Assembly (NCBI GenBank): GCA_025938935.1
Contig: JAPCWB010000001.1
Coordinates: forward strand, 3,507,001-3,571,000
Direction of reading: 5' to 3'
Source: Novosphingobium sp. MW5
Lineage (GTDB): Bacteria > Pseudomonadota > Alphaproteobacteria > Sphingomonadales > Sphingomonadaceae
DNA: 64,000 nucleotides
The notes under the pieces were generated by a model. The model made no database searches, was not told where the DNA came from, and saw only the letters and a program-made list of their open reading frames with translations. The first letter of the stretch is position 1. Each line of letters starts with the position of its first letter. Positions 44,685 through 54,060 of the stretch are shown in pieces. The position numbers and the translations under genes were made by a program.

Positions 44685-46163
44685 ATGGCTGCCAGCGAAG
44701 TGTTCGACATGATCATCGTCGGCGCCGGAATTTCCGGCATCGGCATGGCGGCAAAGCTGGCGATGGACTGCCCGGGCAAGACCTATGTCATGCTCGACCG
44801 GCGCGAACAGCTGGGCGGCACCTGGGACCTGTTCCGCTATCCCGGCATCCGTTCGGATTCGGACATGCACACCTTCGCCTATCACTTCGCCCCCTGGCGC
44901 AAGGATAATGCCTTCGCCACGGCCGAGGAAATCCGCGACTATCTGGGCCAGGTCGTGGCCGACAACCACATCGCCGACAAGATGCGCTTCGGCCAGCACG
45001 TGGAAAGCGCAGCATGGAATTCCGAGGCCGGCCTGTGGACCGTTACCGCGCGGCAGTCCGACGGCAGCACGAAGGAATGGGCGGCAAAGTTCCTGTTCCT
45101 CGGCACCGGTTATTACGATTACGACCAGCCGCACGAGGCGGACATTCCCGGCATCTCGGCGTTCAAGGGCAAGGTCATCCATCCGCAGTTCTGGCCGGAG
45201 GATTACGACTACACCGGCAAGAAAGTGGTGATCATCGGATCGGGCGCCACGGCGGTGACGATCGTGCCGTCAATGGCCGGCAAGGCCGCCCACGTCACCA
45301 TGCTCCAGCGCACCCCCACCTGGTATGGCGTGCGTCCGTGGCAGGACAAGTGGGCCAACCGGCTGAAGCGCTTCCTGCCCGAAAAGCTGGCATGGAAGAT
45401 CAACCGCGAAAAAGCGCAGTACATGCACGAGTACCTGTTCCACAAATGCCGCAGTGAGCCCGAGGGGGTGGGCAACTTCCTCCACGGCATCCTGAAAAAG
45501 GAACTGGGCGATGCATGGAACGCGCCCGATTACACCCCGCCCTACAAGCCGTGGGAGCAACGCATGTGCCTCGTTCCCGGCGGCGACATGTTCCAGGCGA
45601 TCCGCAAGGGCGACGCTTCGGTGGTCACGGCGAAAATCGCGAAGGTGGTCAAGGACGGCATTGAGCTGGAGGACGGGCGCAAGCTGGAGGCGGACGTGAT
45701 CGTCACCGCCACGGGTCTCAGGCTGTCCACGCTGGGCAAGGTTGCGGTCTCGGTCGATGGCGCGCCGGTCAACGTGGCCGAGCACTTCTGGTACCGCGAC
45801 ACCATGCTGTCGAACGTGCCGAACCTGTTCGTGCTGTTCGGCTACCTCAATTCCGGCTGGACGCTCAGGGTCGATATCGTCACCGACTGGGTGATCAAGC
45901 TTCTGCGCCACATGGACAAGTGGGGCGTCGATGTCGCCACTCCGGCGCTGCCCGCCGATCATGGCCTGGAAGAAACCCAGCCCTTCGACCTGTTCTCCTC
46001 GGGCTATCTCCAGCGCGGCAAGCACCTGATTCCCAAGAGCGCGACCACTGCTCCCTGGCGGATCCACATGTTCTACCGCGAGGACAAGAAGGAACTGGAG
46101 ACGGCCGAGATCAATGACGGCTGGATGAAGTTCGCCAAGGCGGCGGCGAAGGCGGCGGCATAG
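44685..46163 (+). CDS. Flavin-containing monooxygenase, Baeyer-Villiger-type
   Basis: A 492-residue enzyme with GAGISG at residues 13-18 (FAD Rossmann) and a second dinucleotide site GSGATA near 186. The BVMO fingerprint FKGKVIHPQFW lies at 160-170 (F-x-G-x3-H-x3-W). The ATG at 44685 follows GGAGAGAG. It uses NADPH and O2 to oxidise ketones or soft nucleophiles. The natural substrate is unknown; the nearest partners are a CorA transporter and a CinA-like gene, which gives no clue. Confidence 0.92.
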   Translation: MAASEVFDMIIVGAGISGIGMAAKLAMDCPGKTYVMLDRREQLGGTWDLFRYPGIRSDSDMHTFAYHFAPWRKDNAFATAEEIRDYLGQVVADNHIADKMRFGQHVESAAWNSEAGLWTVTARQSDGSTKEWAAKFLFLGTGYYDYDQPHEADIPGISAFKGKVIHPQFWPEDYDYTGKKVVIIGSGATAVTIVPSMAGKAAHVTMLQRTPTWYGVRPWQDKWANRLKRFLPEKLAWKINREKAQYMHEYLFHKCRSEPEGVGNFLHGILKKELGDAWNAPDYTPPYKPWEQRMCLVPGGDMFQAIRKGDASVVTAKIAKVVKDGIELEDGRKLEADVIVTATGLRLSTLGKVAVSVDGAPVNVAEHFWYRDTMLSNVPNLFVLFGYLNSGWTLRVDIVTDWVIKLLRHMDKWGVDVATPALPADHGLEETQPFDLFSSGYLQRGKHLIPKSATTAPWRIHMFYREDKKELETAEINDGWMKFAKAAAKAAA

Positions 46164-46243
46164 CGTCGTCCCGGGCTCGACCCGGGACCGCTGGCCAGAG
46201 TGCGCGACATCGCCACCGGTCCCGGATCAAGTCCGGGACGACG
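46164..46243. repeat. 80-bp imperfect palindromic repeat
   Basis: The arms at 46164-46189 and 46218-46243 are inverted repeats of 26 bp with three mismatches (CGTCGTCCCGGG... against the complement of GGTCCCGGATC...). It lies directly after the monooxygenase stop. It has the form of an interspersed extragenic palindrome common in alphaproteobacteria; no T-run follows, so terminator function is not evident. Confidence 0.85.
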
Positions 46244-46283
46244 GGACTTCACCAGCGCCTTCGTTTCCCCTAACCACCCCCGC

Positions 46284-47042
46284 ATGGCCGATTCCCGCAT
46301 CTACACCGCCGCGCTCGTTGTCATCGGGGACGAGATCCTCTCGGGCCGCACGCATGACAAGAACATCGCCCAGATTGCCTCCTGGCTGCAGATCCAGGGC
46401 ATCCGGCTGAAGGAAGTCCGCGTCGTCGCCGATGACATGGATGCCATTGCCGAAGCGGTGAACGCGCTGCGGGCGCGCAACGATTACCTGTTCACCACCG
46501 GCGGCATTGGGCCGACGCATGATGACATCACCGTGGACGCCATCGCCGCCGCTGTCGGGGTCGAAGTTATCGTCCACCCCGAGGCGCGCGCCATCCTTGA
46601 AGGCTATTACGAAACGCGCGGCGGACTGACCGACGCGCGGCTGCGCATGGCGCGTGTGCCTGAAGGCGCCAGCCTGATCCCCAACCGCTACACCGGCGCG
46701 CCGGGCATCCGGTTCGAAAACGTGTTCATCATGGCCGGCGTGCCGCAGATCACCAGCGGCATGCTCGATGCCCTTTCCGGCACGCTCGAGGGCGGCGCGG
46801 TGCTGCTGGCAGAGACCGTGGGCTGCTGGGTGCAGGAAAGCGAAGTCGCCGACCTGCTGCGGGCGACCGAAAAGGCGCATGCAACCTGCCAGATCGGCTC
46901 CTACCCCTTCTGGCGCGACGGGCGCACGGGGGCGAACTTCGTTGTCCGCTCGGTCGATGCCGATGACCTCGCCGCCTGCTGCCGCGCCCTGGCCGAAGGG
47001 TTGGAAGCACTGGACCGCCCGGCGATCCCCGGTGGCATTTAG
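46284..47042 (+). CDS. CinA-like/molybdopterin-binding domain protein
   Basis: A 252-residue protein. AALVVIGDEILSGRTHDKN and YLFTTGGIGPTHDDITVDAI are the MoCF-biosynthesis (MoaB-like) domain signatures. CinA N-terminal modules share them, with roles in ADP-ribose or NMN metabolism proposed for full-length CinA. The C-terminal amidase domain of CinA is missing. The ATG at 46284 is used. Its last bases overlap the GTG of the next gene. Confidence 0.88.
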   Translation: MADSRIYTAALVVIGDEILSGRTHDKNIAQIASWLQIQGIRLKEVRVVADDMDAIAEAVNALRARNDYLFTTGGIGPTHDDITVDAIAAAVGVEVIVHPEARAILEGYYETRGGLTDARLRMARVPEGASLIPNRYTGAPGIRFENVFIMAGVPQITSGMLDALSGTLEGGAVLLAETVGCWVQESEVADLLRATEKAHATCQIGSYPFWRDGRTGANFVVRSVDADDLAACCRALAEGLEALDRPAIPGGI

Positions 47043-47565
47043 CGCCGCCTTGGCCCTGATGGCGGGCGCGCCCGCCACGCTCGACCAGTTCGAGGCGAAG
47101 CTTGCCGAGCATGACAGTGCAACCCGCGCGCTGGGCGAATGGTGCGAGGCGCGCGGCATTGCCAGCCCGGCAGAAATCACCGCCAGCGACCGCGAGCAGG
47201 CATCGTCCAACGATCCGCCCGCAAAGATGCGCCGCCTGCTGGGCATCGACAGGGGCGAGCGCTTCACGATGCGCCACGTCCACCTCAACTGCGGCGGCAA
47301 GACGCTCTCCATCGCGTGGAACTGGTACGTGCCGGGCCGCCTGACGCCGGAGATGAACGCGGCGCTGGCCACTACCGACGCGCCTTTCGGCAAGGTCGCC
47401 GCGCCGCTCAGGTTCCGGCGCGAAGCCCTGGAAACCGTGGCCGGCCCGGCAGACAATTGCCCGGCCAATACGGTCAGCACCCACCTCGCCCGGCTGATCC
47501 TGCCGAGCGGGAAGCCCTTGGCCTATCTGGTGGAGTGCTACACGCAGGCAAATCTCTCGCCCTGA
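47032..47565 (+). CDS. UbiC-like (chorismate-lyase fold) protein
   Basis: A 177-residue protein. FTMRHVHLNCGGKTLSIAWN and LILPSGKPLAYLVECYTQAN resemble the UbiC/DUF98 fold, with the Arg and Glu of the active site plausible. Two starts are possible: GTG at 47032 (overlaps the upstream stop by 11 bases, hydrophobic leader) and ATG at 47059. I list the longer one. No ubi partner is adjacent, so the function is uncertain. Confidence 0.68.
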   Translation: MAFSAALALMAGAPATLDQFEAKLAEHDSATRALGEWCEARGIASPAEITASDREQASSNDPPAKMRRLLGIDRGERFTMRHVHLNCGGKTLSIAWNWYVPGRLTPEMNAALATTDAPFGKVAAPLRFRREALETVAGPADNCPANTVSTHLARLILPSGKPLAYLVECYTQANLSP

Positions 47566-47630
47566 ACTCTATGGACAAGCGGTCTCCAGAGTCGCAGCAT
47601 GTCCTTCCGGGTCATTTGAGGAGCAAGCCG

Positions 47631-47903
47631 ATGCCGCAATTCGTGATCGAAAGAGACATGCCCGGCGTGGGCGGACTGGGTGCCGCCGAACTGAAGGGCG
47701 CATCGCAGCAATCGTGCTCTGTGCTGCGTGACCTTGGCCCCGAGATCCAGTGGGTGCACAGCTATGTCACCGACGACAAGATCTACTGCGTCTACCGCGC
47801 GCCCAGCGAGGACCTGATCCGCCAGCACGCCGAGACGGCCGGCTTCCCTGCCAACCGCATCAGCGAAGTGCGCGCGACGATTGATCCGACGACAGCGGAC
47901 TAG
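47631..47903 (+). CDS. DUF4242 domain protein
   Basis: A 90-residue single-domain protein: QFVIERDMPGVGGLGAAELK and WVHSYVTDDKIYCVYRAPSE are typical of DUF4242. The family is small, ferredoxin-like and of unknown role. The ATG at 47631 has GAGGAGC upstream. Its stop overlaps the convergent cupin gene by four bases. Confidence 0.8.
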   Translation: MPQFVIERDMPGVGGLGAAELKGASQQSCSVLRDLGPEIQWVHSYVTDDKIYCVYRAPSEDLIRQHAETAGFPANRISEVRATIDPTTAD

Positions 47904-48274
47904 CGACCGGGGGCGGCCACCGGCTGACGCGGCGGCGCGCCCTTGTCGACCACGAGGGTGATGACCACGCGCGCGGTCTCACTACCGGCGTTGATCCCAT
48001 TGTGCGGCGTGCCGCGCGGCATGGTGAAGCTTTCGCCCGGGCCATAGCGGCGCACGCCGCCGGCCGTGATCATCTGCATCTCGCCGCTGATCACTACCGC
48101 CGTTTCGGTGCCGGGATGGACGTGCCAACCCGCCTCCGCCCCCGCGGGAAACTCGCGGCTCTGGACGATGACCACCTGCGGCCCATGATCCTGCGGAACA
48201 TCCAGGGCGGCATGAGTGACAGGCGCGGGCACTGGCGCGGCAGTGGCGGCGGCAAGGATGATCGATGCAAGCAT
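47900..48274 (-). CDS. Exported cupin protein
   Basis: A 124-residue protein with a probable short signal peptide (LASIILAAATAAPVPAP) and one cupin domain: GWHVHPGTETAVVISGEMQM carries motif 1 (H-x-H) and MPRGTPHNGINAG carries motif 2. Metal-bound and likely periplasmic. Substrate unknown. Confidence 0.8.
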   Translation of the reverse strand: MLASIILAAATAAPVPAPVTHAALDVPQDHGPQVVIVQSREFPAGAEAGWHVHPGTETAVVISGEMQMITAGGVRRYGPGESFTMPRGTPHNGINAGSETARVVITLVVDKGAPPRQPVAAPGR

Positions 48275-48322
48275 GATCGGGAGAATAGCGCCGACCAGCG
48301 CAATTCCAAACCCCTTGGCAGT

Positions 48323-49174
48323 TTACGCCGCGATCGTTTCCGTCCCCGCAATCGTCGTGCGGTGCATCATCCGGCCCGAGCGTTCGTCATAGGGGATCAC
48401 GCGGTGCATGGCGCCGGTGTTGTCCCAGATGGCGAAATCGCCTTCCTCCCACTCATGACGATATGAATAGTCGGGCTGTGCAGCCCATTCCTGCAGGCGG
48501 ATCAGCAGCGCGCGGCCCTGCGGGATCGGCATGTCGGCAACGTGATCAGCGGTGGTGCCGATGATCATCGACTTGCGGCCGCTTTCATGCGTCCAGACGA
48601 TCGGGTGCTCCTTGATCAGGCCGATGCCGATCACCGCATTGCGCACCTTCTCCGGAATGGCATCCTCGATGTGGCGCAGGCTCGCCTTGACCGAATGGAC
48701 CGCGCGGAGCCCTTCGAGCGCCTGCTTCTCCGCCTCGGGCAGGCCTTCGTAGGCGGCATAGGTGCTGGCGAATTCGGTTTGCCCGCCCGCCGGTGCCTTG
48801 CGGCGGCAGGACAGCAGCGTCGCGAAAGGCGGCGGGGTATCGATGGTGATGCCGTCCATATGCCAGAAGAAGGTGCCGAGCACATATTCGGGCTGGGGGT
48901 TGATCTTGGCGTCCAGCGTTACCTGGTAGACGTCGTCATTCTCGACATCCTGCTTATTGTAGCGCCCGGTGATGCGCACCCGCCCGCCCATCAGGTCGGT
49001 AATGCGCAATTGTTCTTCGTCGGTCAGGTCGACCCCGGGGAAGACGACCACGGTGCGCTCTTCCACCTTGGCGCGGATCGCGGCGGCGGCTTCCTCGGTG
49101 AACAGGTCTTCGCGGTTATCCCACAGGATGCGACTGCCGATCTTCGGCTTGATGTCTTCGAAACGGATGGCCAC
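48323..49174 (-). CDS. TauD/TfdA family 2-oxoglutarate dioxygenase
   Basis: A 283-residue Fe(II)/2OG oxygenase. The metal ligands are His105 and Asp107 (HMDG) and His257 (GAMHRVI). Arg at about 272 near the C-terminus would bind 2-oxoglutarate. It resembles TfdA- and TauD-type enzymes that cleave C-O or C-S bonds, but the substrate is unknown. It stands alone upstream of a terminator for rplA. Confidence 0.88.
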   Translation of the reverse strand: MAIRFEDIKPKIGSRILWDNREDLFTEEAAAAIRAKVEERTVVVFPGVDLTDEEQLRITDLMGGRVRITGRYNKQDVENDDVYQVTLDAKINPQPEYVLGTFFWHMDGITIDTPPPFATLLSCRRKAPAGGQTEFASTYAAYEGLPEAEKQALEGLRAVHSVKASLRHIEDAIPEKVRNAVIGIGLIKEHPIVWTHESGRKSMIIGTTADHVADMPIPQGRALLIRLQEWAAQPDYSYRHEWEEGDFAIWDNTGAMHRVIPYDERSGRMMHRTTIAGTETIAA

Positions 49175-49261
49175 GGCACTTCTCCCGACAGGTTCTCGCG
49201 CGCTGAACGCACGTGTTTGAACAGGTGTTCAGCATATTGAGGCGATTCGGTCAAGCACAAC

Positions 49262-49293
49262 GAAAAAGGCCGGGAAGGTTTCCCCTCCCGGCC
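49262..49293 (-). terminator. Rho-independent terminator after rplA
   Basis: On the minus strand the stem GGCCGGGA...TCCCGGCC is followed by TTTTT. Its position, about 30 bases beyond the rplA stop, shows that transcription of rplK-rplA ends here rather than continuing into rplJ-rplL. Confidence 0.9.
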
Positions 49294-49320
49294 CCTATCT
49301 GTTTCAAGCCAGTCGGCTGA

Positions 49321-50022
49321 TCAGCCAGCGTGAACCTGCGCCACGTCGATCTTCAGGCCGGGGCCCATCGACGAGGAGAGCGCGACCTTCTGGAGGTACT
49401 TGCCCTTGGCGCCGGCGGGCTTCGCCTTGACGATGGCATCGACGAATGCGTCGAAGTTCGCCTTGAGCTGGTCATTCGAGAACGAGAGCTTGCCCAGGCC
49501 GCCGTGGATGATGCCGGCCTTTTCGACGCGGAATTCGATCTGGCCGCCCTTGGCTGCCTTGACCGCTTCTTCCACGTTCGGGGTGACGGTGCCCAGCTTC
49601 GGGTTCGGCATCAGGCCCTTGGGACCCAGCGTCTTGCCGAGGCGGCCGACGACGCCCATCATGTCGGGCGTGGCGATCACGCGGCCGTAATCGAGGTTGC
49701 CGGCCAGCATGTCTTCCATCAGGTCTTCGGCGCCAACCTTGTCGGCACCAGCGGCGAGAGCGGCCTCGGCCTTGTCACCACGGGCAAACACGGCGACCTT
49801 GACGGTCTTGCCGGTGCCGGCGGGCAGGGTGACCATGCCGCGGACCATCTGGTCTGCGTGGCGCGGATCGACGCCGAGGTTCAGCGCGACTTCCAGGCTT
49901 TCGTCGAACTTGGTGGTCTTCAGGTCCTTGAGGAGCTGGATCGCTTCGTCGACGTTGTAGAGCTTCTGGTTGTCACCCAGCTTTTCGGCCAGCGACTTCT
50001 GCTTCTTGGTCTGCTTTGCCAT
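49321..50022 (-). CDS. rplA: 50S ribosomal protein L1
   Basis: A 233-residue protein. The start [15 protein letters not shown] and the L1 segments [20 protein letters not shown] and [20 protein letters not shown] are diagnostic. L1 forms the L1 stalk of the 50S subunit and in many bacteria also represses its own mRNA. It follows rplK by four bases and ends at a terminator; rplJ and rplL do not follow here. Confidence 0.97.
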   Translation of the reverse strand: MAKQTKKQKSLAEKLGDNQKLYNVDEAIQLLKDLKTTKFDESLEVALNLGVDPRHADQMVRGMVTLPAGTGKTVKVAVFARGDKAEAALAAGADKVGAEDLMEDMLAGNLDYGRVIATPDMMGVVGRLGKTLGPKGLMPNPKLGTVTPNVEEAVKAAKGGQIEFRVEKAGIIHGGLGKLSFSNDQLKANFDAFVDAIVKAKPAGAKGKYLQKVALSSSMGPGLKIDVAQVHAG

Positions 50023-50026
50023 GTCC

Positions 50027-50458
50027 TTAGCCCTCCACAACCTGCAGGCCCATCGAACGGGCGGAGCCTTCGATGATCTTCGTTGCCTGTTCGATGTCGT
50101 TCGCGTTCAGATCCTTGAACTTGGTCTGAGCGATTTCGGCGAGCTGCGAACGCTTGATCGTTCCGGCCGAAACCTTGCCCGGCTCCTTCGAGCCCGACTT
50201 GAGGTTGGCGGCCTTCTTGATCAGGAACGATGCCGGCGGCGTCTTCGTCACGAAGGTGAACGAACGGTCGGCATAGACGGTGATGATCGTCGGGATCGGC
50301 ATGGACTTTTCAAGTTCCTGCGTGGCGGCATTGAACGCCTTGCAGAATTCCATGATGTTCACGCCGCGCTGACCGAGCGCAGGGCCGATCGGCGGAGAGG
50401 GAGTTGCAGAGCCGGCAGGCACCTGCAGCTTGATATAGCCTTCAATTTTCTTGGCCAC
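50027..50458 (-). CDS. rplK: 50S ribosomal protein L11
   Basis: A 143-residue protein. [20 protein letters not shown] and [18 protein letters not shown] are the L11 signatures. The GTG start at 50458 has a strong Shine-Dalgarno (AAGGAGG) eight bases upstream. It binds the GTPase-centre rRNA. The 180-base gap upstream, between it and the acyltransferase, must hold its promoter if it is not read from nusG. Confidence 0.97.
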   Translation of the reverse strand: MAKKIEGYIKLQVPAGSATPSPPIGPALGQRGVNIMEFCKAFNAATQELEKSMPIPTIITVYADRSFTFVTKTPPASFLIKKAANLKSGSKEPGKVSAGTIKRSQLAEIAQTKFKDLNANDIEQATKIIEGSARSMGLQVVEG

Positions 50459-50638
50459 GATGGCCTCCTTTCGTCCTGTTGGATCACGGCGTTGTTCCAG
50501 CCGAAACCCTCAGATTGAGCGGTCAAGCAGCCATCCGAAGAAAGCCTCCCGCACGGAATCACCCCGGCGCGAACCGGAGAGAAGCGGCGCCCGTAGACCA
50601 GCGGAGCACAAAAGGAAAGCACGGATTTGCGCGGCCAG

Positions 50639-51709
50639 TCAGGCGGCGACGGCAGCCTTGGCGGCGCGTACCGATCCGGCCCAGCCCCGTATCCAGCGGC
50701 GGGCCGGTTTCTCTACCAAACGCAGGGTGAGATCGGACAGGGCCAGAACCGTCACCACGAAACCGGCGAAGACCAGCAGCACTGTGGCCGGACCGACATC
50801 CAGCTTGCCCAGTCCCGCATTCATGCCTTCGACCAGCGGCATGTGGATCAGGTAGATCGCATAGGACCGGTCCCCCAGCCACAGCATGGGCTGGCTCTCC
50901 ATCAGTGACCAGCGCAGCGCAAGGCCCAGCGCCGCCGGCCAGGCCAGCAGCCCCAGCGGCAGGAGCGGGCTTATCGAACCGGCATCGAGCGCCAGTCCCG
51001 CGGCCAGCATCGCGATGAGCAGCGGGGTGGAGAGCGCCGCAAGGTGTTCGCGGCCGTGCCACAGCAGTTGCCCAAGGAAAAAGCCGAAGAAGCCGCGCGC
51101 GAAGATGTCGCCCGACCAGGGGCCGCCGGGCGGCCCCAGCAGGAACAGCCAAGCGGCTCCGCCCAGCATCAGCGCCCACGACAGTGGCCGCATGGCTCTG
51201 CGCCAGAACACGGCGGACAGCGCGAAGACGACGTAGCAAAGCACCTCGATCGAGAGTGACCAGCTTGGGCCGACGAAGGTATGCGCGACCGGCTCGGCAA
51301 AGGCCTGCATCATCACAAGGTGCAGTCCGAAGGCGGCGGCGCTGTTTTCCGGCCGGCCCCAGAATGCCAGCGCCACAAGCAGGAGCGCCAGCAAGTGCAG
51401 CGGATAGAGCCGCGCCACCCGGGCCAGCGCGAATTCCCTGAGCGCGCGTCCATCGTCCAGCGCGCCGGGGCGCAGATAGACATGGGCGAAGATATAACCG
51501 GAGATGACGAAGAACAGATCGACGCAGGTCCAGCCCCAGTGGAGCGTCCAGTCGGTCAGCGGACCGAATCCGGCCGTTGCATCGGGCACGAAGAGGTAGC
51601 CCGCATGATAGCCGAAGGCGACGACGCAGGCCGCAATCCCGCGCAGCCCGTCTAGCCGCCCGAGGCGCTGGACGGCTTCATCTGGCAACTGGTTTGCGCT
51701 GCGCGACAC
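50639..51709 (-). CDS. Acyltransferase 3 family membrane protein (OafA/YrhL-like)
   Basis: A 356-residue inner-membrane acyltransferase. RLGRLDGLRGIAACVVAFGYHAGY holds the conserved R-GL-R-A start, and about ten hydrophobic segments follow. It would modify surface polysaccharide or lipid with an acetyl or other acyl group. It has no lysophospholipase-like SGNH domain. Placed between nusG and rplK, it is unrelated to translation. Confidence 0.88.
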   Translation of the reverse strand: MSRSANQLPDEAVQRLGRLDGLRGIAACVVAFGYHAGYLFVPDATAGFGPLTDWTLHWGWTCVDLFFVISGYIFAHVYLRPGALDDGRALREFALARVARLYPLHLLALLLVALAFWGRPENSAAAFGLHLVMMQAFAEPVAHTFVGPSWSLSIEVLCYVVFALSAVFWRRAMRPLSWALMLGGAAWLFLLGPPGGPWSGDIFARGFFGFFLGQLLWHGREHLAALSTPLLIAMLAAGLALDAGSISPLLPLGLLAWPAALGLALRWSLMESQPMLWLGDRSYAIYLIHMPLVEGMNAGLGKLDVGPATVLLVFAGFVVTVLALSDLTLRLVEKPARRWIRGWAGSVRAAKAAVAA

Positions 51710-51763
51710 GGGATCCCCACCTTTCGGTGAGGAGGCATAGCCGCGAACTGGTTAAGAACGGTC

Positions 51764-52300
51764 TTACTTGACCAGTTCGACCTGCTCGAAGTCGAGCTCC
51801 ACCGGCGTTGCGCGGCCGAAGATCGACACCGAGACCTTGACGCGGTTCTTGTCGAAATCGAGCTCTTCCACCACGCCGTTGAACGAGGCGAAGGGACCGT
51901 CGAGCACCTTGACCGAATCGCCGATCTCGTAATCGACCGAAACTTCGCGGCGCGGTTCGGCAGCGGCGGCTTCGCGCGCACCGAAATAGCGGGCGGCCTC
52001 ACGGTCCGAAATCGGCTGCGGCTTGCCCGAGGTGCCGAGGAAGCCGGTGACCTTCGCGGTGTTCTTGATCAGGTGATAGACATCGTCGGTCATCGCCAGC
52101 TTGGCGAGGACATAGCCCGGCATGACCTTGCGTTCGGTCTGCACCTTCTTGCCGCGCTTGACCTCGGTCACGGTCTCGGTCGGAACCTCGACCGCCTCGA
52201 CCAGGGCCTGCAGGCCCATGCGTTCGGCTTCCGAAAGGATCGAATCGCGCACCTTGTTCTCGAAACCGGAATAGGCGTGGATGATGTACCAGCGGGCCAT
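51764..52300 (-). CDS. nusG: Transcription termination/antitermination factor NusG
   Basis: A 178-residue protein with NGN domain (WYIIHAYSGFENKVRDSILS) and KOW domain (VKVLDGPFASFNGVVEELDF). It links RNA polymerase to Rho or the ribosome. It starts 14 bases after the secE stop, in the expected order. Confidence 0.97.
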   Translation of the reverse strand: MARWYIIHAYSGFENKVRDSILSEAERMGLQALVEAVEVPTETVTEVKRGKKVQTERKVMPGYVLAKLAMTDDVYHLIKNTAKVTGFLGTSGKPQPISDREAARYFGAREAAAAEPRREVSVDYEIGDSVKVLDGPFASFNGVVEELDFDKNRVKVSVSIFGRATPVELDFEQVELVK

Positions 52301-52314
52301 TGTTATTTACTCTC

Positions 52315-52509
52315 TCAGACCAGCGTCAGCAGCCAGGCGACGATCTTGCCGAAGATCGTATCGACACCCAGGAAGAACACGGCGAGCAGGGCCATCATGA
52401 TCGCGACGAAGATCGCGGTGGTCACGGTTTCCTGCCGGCTCGGCCATACGACCTTGCTGGCTTCGGTACGGACCTGTCGTGCGAATTCGCTGGGGCTGGT
52501 CTTTGCCAT
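52315..52509 (-). CDS. secE: Preprotein translocase subunit SecE
   Basis: A 64-residue single-helix protein. KTSPSEFARQVRTEASKVVW and PSRQETVTTAIFVAIMMALL are the amphipathic and membrane helices typical of alphaproteobacterial SecE. It clamps the SecY channel. The ATG at 52509 is used. Confidence 0.96.
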   Translation of the reverse strand: MAKTSPSEFARQVRTEASKVVWPSRQETVTTAIFVAIMMALLAVFFLGVDTIFGKIVAWLLTLV

Positions 52510-52633
52510 TGCTCGGGCGCCTTTTACTGCGGACGTTAAAAAAACTCGTACCTTCCGCCAAGGGGACATCGCCGCCCCGGCCTAGGTGCCGGGAAGGGCT
52601 TATTGTCTTCCGATGTCGGAAAGTAGAGGCCAG

Positions 52634-54060
52634 TTAGCGACTGGCCGGAACTTTTGCAAGACGGGCAATGCGCCAGCCAGCGCCGCTTGCCACCACCTGC
52701 GCGCCGGGCGGCAGGGCGGACGGCACGGCCTCGCCCACGTACCACAGGTAATCCGCTCCCTGTGCGGGCTCGAAGGCGGAGAGGTCGGGCGCCTGCCCTG
52801 TCTCGATCAGCACCCGCTGCGAGGGATCGACCGGACCGCCATCGGCGCGCCTTAGCGCATGGACATCGGCAAGTGCGAAGTCGGCATTGGTCACCGCATC
52901 GCGCCGCACCGTGGCCCATGAAAACACGTGCGCGGAGGCTCCGGCTGCCCAAGCAAAGGGATCCTCTGCCCGCGCGCCCGCGATCACGCTGCCGCGCGGC
53001 AATTGCTCCACCGCTGCCAGCATCTGCGCGGTCTGCGCGGAGCCGGCCAGCCAAGCCGTCGTCGTCAGCGCCAGCCGCAGCACGAAGGGTACCAGCGCCG
53101 CGGCCAGCACCCAGTTCGGCGCCTTCCACCGCGCCGCCAGCACCGCGCAGGCGAGCGCCACGGGGATCAGGCGGTAATCGGCAAAGTCCCCTCCCCCAGA
53201 TGGCGCGGCATGACCGTGCTCAGCGCCACAAACAGGATCGCCGACCGCCCGATGCGCCCGTCAACCTGCCCCCGCCGCCAGGCAATCGCTGCCACGCCGA
53301 CAAGAATCACCACAGTCAGCAGATCAAGCTGCTGCGACTGGTCCCGCAGGGCCATGACCCAGTTCGAAATCTTGTCGAGCAGCACGCCGTCCCCCCACGA
53401 GGCGGCACCTTTGCCCGAACCGGCGAGCAGGGTGAGCAGCGCGGGCGGCCACAGCGGCCAGGTCCTCAGCGCTCCGGCAAGGAACCCCCGCCGCTGCCAC
53501 TCATGCCCGAAAACCAGCACGCCCAACACACCCCAGGCCGAGAGGTGGCATAGCCAGACAAGCGGCGCGATCAGCAGGAAGACATGCGGACGCCAGCGCT
53601 TCCCTTCCCATGCCACCCAGCCGGCAAAGGCAAAGAACGCCAGCGCCAGCCCCAGCCCCCAGTTGACGAAGCCCATCAGCACCGAGGGCGACCACACCGT
53701 AACCAGCGCGAGCAGACCGCCCACGCCAACGCGCTTGTGCAGCACCTTGTCGACCGTCAGCAGCGATGCGGCGAGCAGCGCCGGGACCAGCACGGCAATC
53801 ACTCTGCCAGCCGCTTCCAGCCCGAACATCTTGGCCAGCGGCCAGACCATCAGGTCGGCGCCAAGGTTCGGGATCCATTGCCATTTGAAACCGTAGTGTT
53901 GCCGCAGCTCCGCGCTGCCATCGAGGTTCAGCATCACGTGCCAGCGCGCGAGGTGCGCCGGGTAGTCTGCCATCTGCGGATAGGTTGCCAGCAGTGCGGG
54001 CAAGGCGGCGAGCAGCGACAGCGCGGCGATGGCCAGCCACGCCCCCCGCGCCTTGCTCAC
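52634..54060 (-). CDS. GT-C-like multi-helix membrane protein, copy A, frameshifted
   Basis: The corrected length is about 475 residues. The first part (54060-53167) has about eight helices and ends abruptly (MPRHLGEGTLPITA). The second part (53161-52634) continues the family. The break is at 53193-53197, where one G of a homopolymer is missing on the coding strand; adding it restores HLGGGDFADYRL, matching copy B. YPAHLARWHVML and a soluble C-terminal part (NADFALADVHAL) are shared with copy B. It resembles GT-C glycosyltransferases in layout; a sugar donor is not evident. Confidence 0.75.
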
